Notes: generated from the sequence alone by a model not told the origin. Counted from the first letter of the stretch, positions 26,297 to 35,842 are shown. The stretch: 64,000 bases of DNA from an uncultured Tateyamaria sp. (GCF_947504105.1 NZ_CANNGP010000004.1:62001-126000), one strand, 5' to 3'. Numbers and translations: made by a program.

Positions 26297-27555
26297 CAGC
26301 TGACCTTTCCGAAGATCACGCTGGCATTTGTGCCGCCAAAGCCAAAGCTGTTGGACAGGGCCACGTCGACCTTGCGTTCGCGCTTGGCATTGGGCGCTAG
26401 GTCAATAGGTGTCTCAACGGCAGGGTTGTCCAGGTTGATGGTCGGCGGGCAGACCTGATCACGGATCGCAAGGATCGAGAAGATGGCCTCGATCGCACCC
26501 GCAGCACCCAACAAATGACCGGTCGCCGACTTGGTCGAAGACATGGTCACGTTTGCAGCATGATTGCCCAGCAAACGCTCAACCGCGCCCAGCTCAATGG
26601 TGTCCGCCATGGTCGAGGTGCCATGCGCGTTGATATAGTCGATGTCCGACGGCTCCAGCCCTGCGTTGCGCAGCGCTGCTCTCATTGAACGCTCACCACC
26701 TTCGCCATCCTCGGACGGCGCGGTGATGTGGTAGGCGTCGCCGGACAGGCCATAGCCCCGAACTTCGGCGTAAATCTTGGCACCACGGGCCACGGCGTGC
26801 TCATATTCCTCAAGCACAACAATGCCCGCGCCCTCACCCATGACGAACCCATCACGGTCTTCGTCATAGGGACGGCTTGCCGATTGCGGATCATCAGCAC
26901 GTTTGGTCGACAGCGCCTTGCAGGCGTTGAACCCTGCGATGCCGATCTTGCAGATGGCCGCCTCGGCCCCACCCGCGATCATTACATCGGCGTCGCCATG
27001 CTGAATCAGTCGAGATGCATCGCCAATGGCATGGGCCCCAGTGGAACAGGCCGTAACGACCGAATGGTTTGGCCCCTTGAAGCCATACTTGATGCTGACC
27101 TGACCCGAGATCAGGTTGATCAGCGCGCCGGGCACAAAGAAGGGCGACACGCGGCGCGGCCCTTTTTCTTCCATCATCACGGCCGTGTTGGCGATCGAGT
27201 TCAGACCACCGATCCCAGAGCCGATCAAAACACCCGTGCGTTCAAGGCTCTCTTTGTCCTCCGGCATCCAACACGAATCCTCGACCGCCTGCTGTGCGGC
27301 TGCGAGGCCAAACATGATAAAGGTATCGACCTTGCGCTGTTCTTTCGGCGCCATATAGGCATCCGCGTTGAACGTGCCATCCGATCCGTCCCCACGAGGC
27401 ACTTCGCACGCGTATGTTGTGGTCAACCCCTCCGGATCGAACTGCGTGATCGGGCCCGCGCCCGATTGCCCGTCCAGAATACGGCTCCAGCTTGCCTCGA
27501 CCCCATCCGCCAATGGCGTCACCAGTCCAAGACCTGTCACGACAACTCTGCGCAT
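26296..27555 (-). CDS. fabF: Beta-ketoacyl-ACP synthase II
   Basis: 419 residues. Catalytic triad of the condensing enzymes is visible: Cys in VVTACSTGAHAIG, His in NAHGTSTMADTIEL and His in SATGHLLGAAG. It elongates acyl-ACP with malonyl-ACP. The start MRRVVVTGLGLVTPLADG is typical. It precedes mltG with a one-base overlap. acpP lies upstream on the same strand but is separated by the GNAT gene. Confidence 0.96.
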   Translation of the reverse strand: MRRVVVTGLGLVTPLADGVEASWSRILDGQSGAGPITQFDPEGLTTTYACEVPRGDGSDGTFNADAYMAPKEQRKVDTFIMFGLAAAQQAVEDSCWMPEDKESLERTGVLIGSGIGGLNSIANTAVMMEEKGPRRVSPFFVPGALINLISGQVSIKYGFKGPNHSVVTACSTGAHAIGDASRLIQHGDADVMIAGGAEAAICKIGIAGFNACKALSTKRADDPQSASRPYDEDRDGFVMGEGAGIVVLEEYEHAVARGAKIYAEVRGYGLSGDAYHITAPSEDGEGGERSMRAALRNAGLEPSDIDYINAHGTSTMADTIELGAVERLLGNHAANVTMSSTKSATGHLLGAAGAIEAIFSILAIRDQVCPPTINLDNPAVETPIDLAPNAKRERKVDVALSNSFGFGGTNASVIFGKVS

Positions 27556-27705
27556 CTGCTCATGCCCCTCTCGTTTCTGGCTCGCCTCTTACCGCGCCCG
27601 CACACCCCTGTTCAAGTCCCGGCGAGGCACAGGTCTTTCGCATCGGTGAGCCCGAAGCGGCATTTAATAATGTCGTGCGCCGACAGGCGCGCCTTTGGAT
27701 CACGC

Positions 27706-28236
27706 CTATGGCGGAGACTTGCGCAGTTTCAGTTGAATGGGGCCGGCATCATCCTCGGCCAAACGCATGTCCACATAGCCCAGTCGCTCTGCAATGCGTG
27801 CAGAGGCCTCATTGTCAGGGTCCATCATGCATACCAAGGGCCCCGTCACCACACGATCAAACCAGTCATGTGCTGCCTGTGCGGCCTCAAGCCCCAGGCC
27901 AACACCCTGCGCCTCCGGGGCCAGAACCCAGCCCGCTTCCGGCACAGAATCAAAGTCTTCACCCAGCCCCCGCGCGCCGTGAAAGAATCCAACCTGCCCA
28001 ACCAGACGCTTGGTCACATGTTCTTCGATGCCCCATTGACCAAAGCCGGTCATCTGCCAATGCCCCGCATTGGTCAGGAACGCTTTCCAACTGTCGCTGC
28101 GATTGCGAGGCGTGCCGCCAATATACACCGCGACCTCCGGCATGGCCCAAATTTCGGCAAAGCGATCAAATTCGCCCGGTCTCATTGCGCGCAAGGTCAC
28201 GCGCGCCGTGTTGATGGTCGGCACAAGTCTGCCCAT
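27706..28236 (-). CDS. GNAT-family N-acetyltransferase (RimJ/RimL type)
   Basis: 176 residues from the ATG at 28236. Pattern INTARVTLRAMRPGEFDRFAEIW at the N-terminus, then VGQVGFFHGARG and WVLAPEAQGVGLGLEAAQAAHDWF, the acetyl-CoA pyrophosphate-binding loop of GNAT enzymes, ending MDPDNEASARIAERLGYV. This places it in the RimJ/RimL-like acetyltransferase 3 subgroup. The substrate is unknown. The reading frame stays open upstream to 28449, but that part lies under acpP and its terminator. Confidence 0.88.
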   Translation of the reverse strand: MGRLVPTINTARVTLRAMRPGEFDRFAEIWAMPEVAVYIGGTPRNRSDSWKAFLTNAGHWQMTGFGQWGIEEHVTKRLVGQVGFFHGARGLGEDFDSVPEAGWVLAPEAQGVGLGLEAAQAAHDWFDRVVTGPLVCMMDPDNEASARIAERLGYVDMRLAEDDAGPIQLKLRKSPP

Positions 28237-28323
28237 GGATATTGTCCTGCCCGAACGTTTTGTCGTTTTAGGGAATTGTGACCCTGCAAAACCGCCAAAG
28301 ACAAGAGCCCATCGCACGCGCAC

Positions 28324-28362
28324 AAAAAAACGGCGCCCTTTCGCACGAAAGAACGCCGTTTT
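28324..28362 (-). terminator. Intrinsic terminator of acpP
   Basis: On the minus strand AAAACGGCG pairs with CGCCGTTTT, with an inner stem (TTCTTTC/GAAAGGG), followed by a run of T. It follows the acpP stop by about 20 bases. Confidence 0.8.
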
Positions 28363-28384
28363 GTCGGGCAAGTGCCCGGAATGC

Positions 28385-28618
28385 TTACGAGGCTTTCGAA
28401 ATGAAGCCCACTGCGTCGCCGAAGGTTTGGATGGTTTCGGCCGCGTCATCGGGGATCTCGATGCCGAACTCCTCTTCGAAGGCCATCACCAGTTCCACGG
28501 TGTCCAGGCTGTCTGCGCCCAGATCATCAATGAAGGACGCGTTTTCGCTTACCTTGTCTTCGTCCACACCCAGGTGCTCTACAACGATCTTTTTAACGCG
28601 ATCGGCGATGTCGCTCAT
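28385..28618 (-). CDS. acpP: Acyl carrier protein
   Basis: 77 residues, acidic. The 4'-phosphopantetheine attachment serine is Ser37 in [13 protein letters not shown]. It carries growing acyl chains in fatty-acid synthesis. Monocistronic, with a strong terminator downstream; the 183-base gap to fabG presumably holds its promoter. Almost identical to ACPs of other Rhodobacteraceae. Confidence 0.97.
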   Translation of the reverse strand: MSDIADRVKKIVVEHLGVDEDKVSENASFIDDLGADSLDTVELVMAFEEEFGIEIPDDAAETIQTFGDAVGFISKAS

Positions 28619-28801
28619 ATGACTGTCCTCATTTTACCGGGGCAAATATTCGCGCCCCCAAGTGGTGTCCCCGTGCAAGCAGGGCTCTGGTCTTGCCCCC
28701 CTGGGGCGGTGAAGCAACAGACCATTTGCATGGCCTGCCGCCGGAATCTGCGCCGCCTATAGCACATCCCGTAAAGATGGCAATACGCGGCGTGTTAGCG
28801 C

Positions 28802-29539
28802 CTACAACATGGCCATGCCGCCATTGACGTGCAAGGTCGTGCCCGTGACGTAAGCCGCTTCGGGGCTGGCAAGGTACAGCGTTGCGGCGGCAATTTCATG
28901 CGCTTCGCCCATCCGACCGGCGGGAATTTGCCCCATGATTCCAGTCTTTTGGTCATCTGTCAGCTTATCTGTCATCGCAGTTGCGATGAACCCGGGCGCA
29001 ATGGCGTTCACTGTGATCCCCCGGCTTGCCACCTCGTAGGCGAGGCTTTTGGACATGCCAACCATACCGGCCTTGGATGCCGCGTAGTTCGCCTGCCCCG
29101 GGTTGCCTGTGGCCCCCACGACCGAGCTGATGTTCACGATCCTGCCCCAGCGCGACTTCATCATGCCGCGCATGACACCTTTGCACAGTTTGAAGGTCGA
29201 CGTCAGGTTCACGTTGATCACCGACTGCCATTCCTCGTCCGACATGCGCATAAAGATATTGTCGCGCGTGATCCCAGCGTTGTTCACGAGGATGTCGACA
29301 GCCCCCATCGCCTCGATCGCCTGTTTCGGCAGCGCGTCGACGGCCTCAGGATCGCTGAGGTTGCACGGCAGCACATGCGCCCGTTCCCCCAACTCGCCCG
29401 CCAGCGCCTTAAGCGGGTCGGTGCGTGTGCCGCTCAGCCCTACGGTTGCGCCTGCGCCGTGCAGCGTGCGCGCAATCTCGGCCCCAATGCCGCCCGATGC
29501 GCCCGTGATCAGCGCCGATTTTCCCGTCAGATCAAACAT
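28802..29539 (-). CDS. fabG: 3-oxoacyl-ACP reductase
   Basis: 245 residues. SDR enzyme with TGASGGIGAEIA (NADPH site), NNAGITRDN, and the catalytic Ser-Tyr-Lys in SSVVGATGNPGQANYAASKAG. It reduces 3-oxoacyl-ACP in fatty-acid elongation. It lies in the usual fabD-fabG-acpP-fabF order of alphaproteobacteria, here with a GyrI-like gene between fabD and fabG and a GNAT gene between acpP and fabF. Confidence 0.96.
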   Translation of the reverse strand: MFDLTGKSALITGASGGIGAEIARTLHGAGATVGLSGTRTDPLKALAGELGERAHVLPCNLSDPEAVDALPKQAIEAMGAVDILVNNAGITRDNIFMRMSDEEWQSVINVNLTSTFKLCKGVMRGMMKSRWGRIVNISSVVGATGNPGQANYAASKAGMVGMSKSLAYEVASRGITVNAIAPGFIATAMTDKLTDDQKTGIMGQIPAGRMGEAHEIAAATLYLASPEAAYVTGTTLHVNGGMAML

Positions 29540-29554
29540 GTGAACCTCTTTTCG

Positions 29555-29995
29555 TTAAGTCTGGGCCACGTCCATGTAGACGTCGCAAATGTTCAGGGAC
29601 GCGTCCTTGGCCACGAAGCGGTAGACTTCGCGCGCCCAGCCGGTTCGTGTCAGGCCACGTTTCTCCACTTCGACCGTCAGTGCCTGGTAGATGCGGGGCA
29701 AGGTGTCAAAGGCCCCGTGATGGCGGATGTGCAATGCTTGCATCTCGGGTACTTCGAATATCTGGAACCCCGGCAGGGACCTTGGCAACTGGACACCGAT
29801 ACGGATGTCCATGTCGTCGTCTTCCACCCGATAAAGCGCTGTCTGTGGTCCGGCAAAGAAGATGCCCGCCTGCCCCAATAGCGAATCCATCCGCCCGAAC
29901 ACGTCCGGGATCAGCTGGAACCGCTTGGCAAACGGCACCGTATCGATCACACCGCCCAAGGTTTGGGGCGGCAAGGTGACCAGATCAGCCATCAA
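29555..29995 (-). CDS. GyrI-like small-molecule-binding domain protein
   Basis: 146 residues, resembling the GyrI/AraC-effector-binding fold: MQALHIRHHGAFDTLPRIYQALTVEVEKRGL and the closing DVYMDV motif are typical. No DNA-binding domain is present. It overlaps the fabD end by 11 bases and precedes fabG by 15, so it is part of the fab operon. A ligand-binding or hydrolase role is possible; nothing in the sequence fixes the ligand. Confidence 0.75.
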   Translation of the reverse strand: MMADLVTLPPQTLGGVIDTVPFAKRFQLIPDVFGRMDSLLGQAGIFFAGPQTALYRVEDDDMDIRIGVQLPRSLPGFQIFEVPEMQALHIRHHGAFDTLPRIYQALTVEVEKRGLTRTGWAREVYRFVAKDASLNICDVYMDVAQT

Positions 29996-30917
29996 CAGCC
30001 GCCTTTACGTCATCGGGCGTGCCCACGGGACGGGTGGCAATGGAGCGGTCGATGCGGCGGATCATGCCAGAAAGCGCCTTGCCCGCGCCGATCTCCCAGA
30101 TCTCGGTTACGCCTTGCTGGCCCATATACATCACCGTTTCGCGCCAACGGACCGAGCCCGTGACCTGCGACACGAGATGCGCGCGCAACTCGTCCGGGAC
30201 GCTGCAAGCCGTAACCGTGACATTGGGAATCACAGGGACAACAGGTGCATGGATATCAACCGCGCCAAGCGCGTCGGCCATCGCGCGGGCTGCGGGCTCC
30301 ATCAGACTACAGTGAAACGGCGCCGACACGGGCAGCATCACGGCGCGCTTTGCACCCTTTTCCTTGGCAATCTCGACAGCCCGTTCAACAGCACCCAAGT
30401 GGCCGGACACAACCACCTGGCCGGGATCGTTGTCATTCGCAGCCTGGCACACCTCGCCCTGCGCAGCCTCGGACGCGACCGTCGCCGCCGTTTCGAAATC
30501 CAGACCCAGCAATGCAGCCATGGCGCCCACACCCACCGGCACGGCTTCTTGCATCGCCTGCCCCCGGGTACGCAGCAGGCGGGCGGTGTCGGCAACACTC
30601 AGCGCACCGGCGGCACAAAGGGCAGAGTATTCGCCCAAGGAATGCCCTGCCACGAAGCTTGCCTTGTCGATGCCGATCCCTTCGGCTTCGAGCGCGCGCA
30701 TGGCCGCCACGGATGTCGCCATCAGCGCCGGTTGGGCGTTTTGGGTCAGCGTCAGCGTGTCCTGCTCCCCTTCCCAGATCAGCGTGCTCAACTTCTCGCC
30801 CAGCGCCTCGTCCACCTCGTCGAACACGGCGCGCGCTGCCGGATAGGCCTCGGCCAGTGCCTTGCCCATTCCTATTGTCTGTGCGCCCTGTCCCGGAAAT
30901 ACAAATGCCACGCTCAT
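29985..30917 (-). CDS. fabD: Malonyl-CoA:ACP transacylase
   Basis: 310 residues from the ATG at 30917 (MSVAFVFPGQGAQTIGMG). The nucleophile elbow GHSLGEYSALCAAG carries the catalytic Ser; the catalytic His is in APFHCSLMEPAA. It loads malonyl groups onto ACP. It is the first gene of the fabD-gyrI-like-fabG group. An in-frame start at 30995 would add a leader not found in the family. Confidence 0.96.
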   Translation of the reverse strand: MSVAFVFPGQGAQTIGMGKALAEAYPAARAVFDEVDEALGEKLSTLIWEGEQDTLTLTQNAQPALMATSVAAMRALEAEGIGIDKASFVAGHSLGEYSALCAAGALSVADTARLLRTRGQAMQEAVPVGVGAMAALLGLDFETAATVASEAAQGEVCQAANDNDPGQVVVSGHLGAVERAVEIAKEKGAKRAVMLPVSAPFHCSLMEPAARAMADALGAVDIHAPVVPVIPNVTVTACSVPDELRAHLVSQVTGSVRWRETVMYMGQQGVTEIWEIGAGKALSGMIRRIDRSIATRPVGTPDDVKAAVDG

Positions 30918-31085
30918 GGCCTGCCCCCTCGTTGTCGTTTCAACCGGGTGTAAAGGCCATCCCCGCGCCAGACAAGGGATCGGTGCACGAGGCATGTGCG
31001 GGAATTGCGTGTTGTCCTGCGCGCATGTCGCATAACATTGAGGGCAAAGGTGTTAGATTCACACACAAATGCCCGGAGACCGCTC

Positions 31086-32312
31086 ATGGCCCTCGCCAAC
31101 ACCGCCGACCGCTACGGCAGCCTGTCCAAGACTTTTCACTGGCTGACCGCCCTTCTGATCCTGACGCTTTTCCCTATTGGCCTTGTTGCAAACAACATGG
31201 CCTACGAGTTGCAGACCATGTCCGCGCCTGCGGATGACCTGGTGGCCCGCACGGCCTGGCTGTTTTCGCTGCACAAAACCTTGGGCGTTACCGTGTTCTT
31301 CGTGGCCCTGCTGCGCATTCTGTGGGCGCTGAACCAGCCGAAACCGGGGCTTCTGCATTCGGATCGCAAGCTGGAGAGCCTGGCGGCGGAAACCGTGCAC
31401 TGGCTGCTGTATGGCAGCCTGGTTGTCGTACCGCTGTCTGGCTGGATTCACCATGCCGCGGCAAGCGGTTTCGCCCCGATCTGGTGGCCGTTCGGGCAGA
31501 ACCTGCCGCTGGTACCGAAATCCGAAGCCGTTGCCGGTGCCATGGCCGGAGCCCACTGGGTGCTGACCAAGGTTCTGGGCGTCGCGCTCTTGCTGCATAT
31601 TGCGGGGGCGCTCAAGCACCACGTCATAGACAAGGATGCCACCCTGCGACGCATGTGGTTCGGACCCGCCGATGTTCCTGCAACCAGCCCCGAGCACAAA
31701 CACGCGGCCCCGCTTACGGCTGCACTTGCCCTTTGGGCGCTTGCCCTGTCCGGTGGCGCCGCGCTTGGTGTCTATGCACCGCATGGCGACGGTGCTGCAG
31801 TTGCCGAACTTGAGGAGGTCCAGTCGGACTGGCAGGTGCAGGAGGGAACACTGGATATCACGGTGACCCAACTCGGGTCAGCAGTCGAAGGGCAATTCGG
31901 AGACTGGACCGCCGCGATCAGCTTTGACGAAACAGTCGACAACGGCACGGCAGGCACGGTCGAGGTCACGATATCGATCGGCTCACTCACCCTCGGATCG
32001 GTCACGGATCAGGCGATGGGACCGGATTTCTTCAATACCGCCGAGTTCCCGACGGCAACATTCGTGGCCGATATCCTCCCGGTCGTGGACGGGTATGAAG
32101 CGCAGGGCACACTCACGATCAAGGGCCAGTCGGTGCCGGTCACCCTGCCCCTTGGTCTTTCGATAGATGGCGATAATGCCTCGATGACGGGCGGGCTGAC
32201 ACTCGATCGCCGCAGTTTCGATATTGGGGCCAATATGGCTGACGAAAGCTCTTTGGCTTTCGCGGTGACAGTGGATGTCAGTCTGACCGCCCTGCGCGCT
32301 GCGACAGAATAG
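31086..32312 (+). CDS. Cytochrome b561 - YceI fusion protein
   Basis: 408 residues. The N-terminal part (about 1-200) is a four-helix cytochrome b561 with haem-ligand histidines expected in FHWLTALLILTLF, SLHKTLGV, VHWLLYGSL and HIAGALKHHVIDKD. After another helix (about 208-228) comes a periplasmic YceI lipocalin-like domain (about 240-405: GSAVEGQFGDWTAAISFD, FNTAEFPTATFVADI, LTLDRRSFDIG). YceI domains bind polyisoprenoids such as quinones. A separate YceI gene lies convergent downstream. The ATG at 31086 begins MALANTADRYG. Confidence 0.87.
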   Translation: MALANTADRYGSLSKTFHWLTALLILTLFPIGLVANNMAYELQTMSAPADDLVARTAWLFSLHKTLGVTVFFVALLRILWALNQPKPGLLHSDRKLESLAAETVHWLLYGSLVVVPLSGWIHHAAASGFAPIWWPFGQNLPLVPKSEAVAGAMAGAHWVLTKVLGVALLLHIAGALKHHVIDKDATLRRMWFGPADVPATSPEHKHAAPLTAALALWALALSGGAALGVYAPHGDGAAVAELEEVQSDWQVQEGTLDITVTQLGSAVEGQFGDWTAAISFDETVDNGTAGTVEVTISIGSLTLGSVTDQAMGPDFFNTAEFPTATFVADILPVVDGYEAQGTLTIKGQSVPVTLPLGLSIDGDNASMTGGLTLDRRSFDIGANMADESSLAFAVTVDVSLTALRAATE

Positions 32313-32443
32313 GACGTCCAGGTTGGTCCCCTGTCTATGCTCTCAAAAGTCCTCGCCGAGGGCATATCCCGGAAGGGTCTGAAAAGGCCCTTCTGGACAA
32401 AATGGTGTCGCGCGCATGCGCGTCCTTTCGACAGCAGCCACGA

Positions 32444-32474
32444 AAAAAGGGCCGCGCAATCGATCGCGCGGCCC
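32444..32474 (-). terminator. Intrinsic terminator of yceI-like gene
   Basis: GGGCCGCGC (32449-32457) pairs with GCGCGGCCC (32466-32474); on the minus strand the stem is followed by TTTTTTCG, ending transcription of the gene at 32499. Confidence 0.8.
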
Positions 32475-32498
32475 ATTGCAAGTCTGTGAGTGATGGTC

Positions 32499-33068
32499 TT
32501 ACTCGGCCTTCTCGGCCTCGACCGAGATCTGCACTTGAACTTCGTCGCCGACAGCCGGGGCAAAGGCGCCCAGGTTGAAGTCGGACCGCAGCACTGTCGT
32601 TGTCGCGTTGAAACCGGCCCAGTCCTTCTGGTTCAGCGGGTTGGCCCCGGCCTGGTTCAGCGTTGCATCCAGAACAATGGCCTTGGTCACGTCATTCATG
32701 GTCAGATCACCCGTGATCTGCGCGGTGCCGTCCCCTGTCACTTCGATGGCGGTTGATGTGAACGAAATGACATCTTCGTCCGTTGCTCCAAAGAAATCAT
32801 CGGACATAAAGTGGCCATCGCGTTTTTCCCAGCCGGTGAACATGGATTTGGTGGGCATCGACACGGTAACACTGGAATTGGCGGGATTTTCCTGATCGAA
32901 CATGATCTCGCCCTCAAAGCCCGAGAACATACCCCACGTGGTCGAGAAACCGAGGTGGTTGTAAGAAAACAGCACCTGGCTGTGGCTCGAATCCAGCGTG
33001 TAGCGCTCGGCCGCGAATGCAAATGACGCGGACGAGGCAAGCGCGGTGGCAAGGAGAAGGGATTTCAT
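32499..33068 (-). CDS. YceI-family periplasmic protein
   Basis: 189 residues with a signal peptide (MKSLLLATALASSASFAFAAE). The YceI lipocalin fold is recognised by YTLDSSHSQVLFSYNHLGFSTTWGMF, FMSDDFFGATDEDVISFTSTAIEV and LTMNDVTKAIVLDATLN. YceI proteins bind an isoprenoid chain in a beta-barrel. It lies convergent to the cytochrome b561-YceI fusion; the pairing suggests related roles in the envelope redox chain. That link is inferred. Confidence 0.9.
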   Translation of the reverse strand: MKSLLLATALASSASFAFAAERYTLDSSHSQVLFSYNHLGFSTTWGMFSGFEGEIMFDQENPANSSVTVSMPTKSMFTGWEKRDGHFMSDDFFGATDEDVISFTSTAIEVTGDGTAQITGDLTMNDVTKAIVLDATLNQAGANPLNQKDWAGFNATTTVLRSDFNLGAFAPAVGDEVQVQISVEAEKAE

Positions 33069-33200
33069 GGGGCGTGCTCCACAAGAGTTACGGTGTAATC
33101 AAAGATGTCGCATATTGCCGCAGAGGCAACTGCACATCTCTCAACATATCGTGCGCGCGGCTGAACACCGCTCATGTGCACAAAGTCGCCCTGTGACGTG

Positions 33201-33686
33201 TTAGAGTTTGCCCGCGTCCTGCAACGCATCGTGCAGACTGGACCACATCTCCGGGTCCGGCAGCGACACTGCAGCGAGAAATTCTCCGTTTGCAGCGGTC
33301 AACCGGATCACGTCGCCAACCACTTCGGCACGCCCCAGGTCACGGATGGCAATACGGCGGATGATCGAACGCCGCCCTCCGTCGGGACGCGTGATACGCA
33401 CCTCGCGCCGCACCGTATCAATCTGGACCTCGGGCTCGTGCATCCGTGGCTTGTCCTGCATGAGGGTGAGCCCCGCAAACCCAAGAAACAGCGACACGCC
33501 CAGCTTCATCAACACCAGATCCATTGCTGTCTGTGACCCCGGTTCAAGCCACAAGCCAAAGGACGCCAGAACAAGGAGCCCGCCAGTTGCGCGGCTCGCG
33601 ATCCCTCTGGCGCCAAGGAAAAAGCCACGCAAACGTGTCGTTCCCTGTTGCCCGGTGTCAGTCATGGCATCGAATGTGGCAGTCAT
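33201..33686 (-). CDS. Membrane protein of unknown function
   Basis: 161 residues from the ATG at 33686, chosen for GGAGGAT upstream. Two hydrophobic helices (about 28-45 and 51-70, GGLLVLASFGLWLE and MDLVLMKLGVSLFLGFAGLTL) are followed by a cytoplasmic or periplasmic beta-rich part (VQIDTVRREVRITRPDGGRRSIIRR), reminiscent of small PH-like domains. Not recognised as a named family. Upstream of rpsF on the opposite strand. Confidence 0.65.
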   Translation of the reverse strand: MTATFDAMTDTGQQGTTRLRGFFLGARGIASRATGGLLVLASFGLWLEPGSQTAMDLVLMKLGVSLFLGFAGLTLMQDKPRMHEPEVQIDTVRREVRITRPDGGRRSIIRRIAIRDLGRAEVVGDVIRLTAANGEFLAAVSLPDPEMWSSLHDALQDAGKL

Positions 33687-33927
33687 GGCAGTGATCCTCC
33701 AACGTGTTGAGCTGACTCTGTCGGTCAAAAATGACTAAATTGCGGCCCATCCAAGGAAAGCCCATGATCACGCCGCACGGCGCGATCTGCCCTTGCACCA
33801 CAGCGTCAACGGTGTATACGAGCGCATCCCTGCAAACCCGTTTTGCCGCGCAGTCTCTCGTGACCATCCCGCAGGGCCTTGATGGATCGGTCTATGAAAT
33901 GCGCCTTGATAGAAGTGGAGATATCTC

Positions 33928-34281
33928 ATGCCTCTTTATGAGCATGTTATGATTGCCCGTCAGGACCTGTCGAACACGCAGGCCGAAGGGCTCATCGAAC
34001 ATTTTGGCACCGTTCTGGCCGACAATGGCGGTCAACTCGTGGACAACGAGTACTGGGGCGTCAAAACCATGGCCTACAAGATCAACAAGAACCGCAAGGG
34101 CCACTACGCCTATATGCGCACCAACGCCCCCGCGGGCGCCGTGCAGGAAATGGAGCGCCTGATGCGCCTGCATGACGATGTCATGCGCGTTCTGACGATC
34201 AAAGTGGACGAGCATGCCGAAGGCCCCTCGATCCAGATGCAGAAACGTGACGAACGCGACAGCCGTCGCGAGCGCCGCTAA
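33928..34281 (+). CDS. rpsF: 30S ribosomal protein S6
   Basis: 117 residues. Starts MPLYEHVMIARQDLSNTQ, typical S6, with VKTMAYKINKNRKGHYAYM in the middle. First gene of rpsF-rpsR-rplI. S6 binds S18 on the platform of the 30S subunit. The 241-base gap upstream presumably holds the operon promoter; no clear motif was found. Confidence 0.97.
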   Translation: MPLYEHVMIARQDLSNTQAEGLIEHFGTVLADNGGQLVDNEYWGVKTMAYKINKNRKGHYAYMRTNAPAGAVQEMERLMRLHDDVMRVLTIKVDEHAEGPSIQMQKRDERDSRRERR

Positions 34282-34299
34282 GAGAGAGGGAGCTAAACC

Positions 34300-34527
34300 A
34301 TGGCTGCAAAACCGTTTTTCCGCCGTCGTAAAGTGTGCCCCTTCTCGGGCGAAAACGCACCATCGATCGACTACAAGGACACGCGCCTGCTGCAACGCTA
34401 CATCTCTGAGCGTGGCAAGATCGTGCCCAGCCGTATCACCGCCGTATCGGCCAAGAAGCAACGCGAGCTGGCCCGTGCCATCAAGCGCGCCCGTTTCCTG
34501 GCCCTGCTGCCCTACGCCGTGAAATAA
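34300..34527 (+). CDS. rpsR: 30S ribosomal protein S18
   Basis: 75 residues. [21 protein letters not shown] and the conserved [33 protein letters not shown] are unmistakable. It follows rpsF by 18 bases, with GAGAGGGAG as ribosome site. Confidence 0.98.
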   Translation: MAAKPFFRRRKVCPFSGENAPSIDYKDTRLLQRYISERGKIVPSRITAVSAKKQRELARAIKRARFLALLPYAVK

Positions 34528-34539
34528 GGAGCGACTGAC

Positions 34540-35175
34540 ATGCAAGTTATCCTTCTCGAACGTGTGGCCAAACTGGGCCAGATGGGTGACGTCGTTGACG
34601 TCAAACCCGGCTATGCCCGCAACTATCTACTGTTGCAGAAAAAGGCGCTGGTCGCATCCAAAGCCAACATCGCAGACTTCGAATCGCAGAAATCGCAACT
34701 TGAAGCCCGCAACCTTGAAACCAAAAAAGAAGCCGAAGCGCTGGGTGAAAAGCTGGATGGCCAGCAGTTCATCGTGATTCGCCAAGCTTCGGACGGTGGT
34801 AACCTTTATGGCTCCGTCACGCCCCGTGACGCATCCGATGTTGCCACGGCTGAAGGTTTCAGCGTTGATCGCAAGCAGGTTGTGATCCCGAACCCCATCA
34901 AGGAGCTGGGCCTGCACGATGTGCACATCACCCTGCACCCCGAAGTGGACGTGGTCATCCAGCTGAACGTAGCCCGCTCGGAAGAAGAAGCCGAGCTGCA
35001 GGCGTCGGGCAAATCGATCCAGGAGCTGGCCGCCGAAGAGGAAGCCGCTGCCGAGTTCGAAATCCAGGAGCTGTTCGACGACATCGGTGCGGCTGCATCG
35101 GAAGACGAAGAGCTGGCCGAATCCGCAGGCATCGCGTCCGAAGAGGCACCCGCCGAGGAAGAGCCCAAGGACTGA
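34540..35175 (+). CDS. rplI: 50S ribosomal protein L9
   Basis: 211 residues. The N-terminal domain [31 protein letters not shown] binds 23S rRNA; a helix leads to the C-terminal domain (about 65-148). An acidic Glu/Ala-rich tail (about 150-211) extends beyond the usual 150 residues, as in other Rhodobacteraceae. Last gene of the operon, with a strong terminator downstream. Confidence 0.97.
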   Translation: MQVILLERVAKLGQMGDVVDVKPGYARNYLLLQKKALVASKANIADFESQKSQLEARNLETKKEAEALGEKLDGQQFIVIRQASDGGNLYGSVTPRDASDVATAEGFSVDRKQVVIPNPIKELGLHDVHITLHPEVDVVIQLNVARSEEEAELQASGKSIQELAAEEEAAAEFEIQELFDDIGAAASEDEELAESAGIASEEAPAEEEPKD

Positions 35176-35197
35176 TCCGCATTCGGATACACAATCA

Positions 35198-35227
35198 AAC
35201 CGCGTCCCCTTGGGGCGCGGTTTTTTC
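35198..35227 (+). terminator. Intrinsic terminator of rpsF-rpsR-rplI
   Basis: AACCGCGTCCCC and GGGGCGCGGTT pair around a TT-type loop and are followed by a run of six T and CTTT. Confidence 0.88.
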
Positions 35228-35278
35228 TTTGCCCCCACCCCGTTTGACCTTTGCGCCCTGCACCGCCAAGGTGCGCGC

Positions 35279-35842
35279 ATGTTGCGACGTCTTGGCCTTT
35301 TCCTGTTTGCGCTTGCCGCCTGCGATGAGCCCACCTTTGATCGTGACCCGGCCGCCATTGCAATGGCGCCGCGCCCACAGCCGCAGACCGAGGCCGAGGT
35401 CGCCTTTGCCACCGACCTGTTCAACATGCTTCAGGAGCGTTCCATCAACGAGGGCCGCGAATATTGCGGATTGATTGGTGTGGATCGCTCGGGCTCATAC
35501 TTTGCCACGACGGCCCGCCGCGGCGGGACCTCAACTTGCCTGCCGCCCCTGTCAGCTGGTGCCGGTGTAACGGTGCTGGCCTCTTACCACACCCATGGCG
35601 CATACGATCCTGAATATCTGACCGAGGTCCCGTCCTACGACGATATCCGCACAGATATCGAGGACGGCACGGACGGCTATATTGCAACACCGGGTGGACG
35701 GCTGTGGTATGTGGATGCCCGTGCGCAAGAGGCGCGGCTGATCTGCGGCGCGCGATGTCTGGTCAGCGACGTCGAGTTTCGGGAGGACCCCGAGTTTCCG
35801 GTTCGACCGCGATACAGTTTGCAGGACCTGACTGCGTTCTGA
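35279..35842 (+). CDS. DUF4329-like lipoprotein
   Basis: 187 residues from the ATG at 35279. A short lipoprotein signal ends in the lipobox LAAC (Cys about residue 18). The mature part has YCGLIGVDRSGSYFAT and ASYHTHGAYDPEY, the HTHG-containing core of DUF4329-like domains that resemble JAB/MPN metallopeptidases. A peptidase or deamidase role is possible but not shown. It follows the rplI terminator by about 50 bases and stands alone. Confidence 0.72.
   Translation: MLRRLGLFLFALAACDEPTFDRDPAAIAMAPRPQPQTEAEVAFATDLFNMLQERSINEGREYCGLIGVDRSGSYFATTARRGGTSTCLPPLSAGAGVTVLASYHTHGAYDPEYLTEVPSYDDIRTDIEDGTDGYIATPGGRLWYVDARAQEARLICGARCLVSDVEFREDPEFPVRPRYSLQDLTAF

Noticed and set aside
33731-33952. 73-codon open frame before rpsF on the plus strand
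   Set aside because: It runs into rpsF, has no recognisable product or good ribosome site, and the composition fits non-coding leader.
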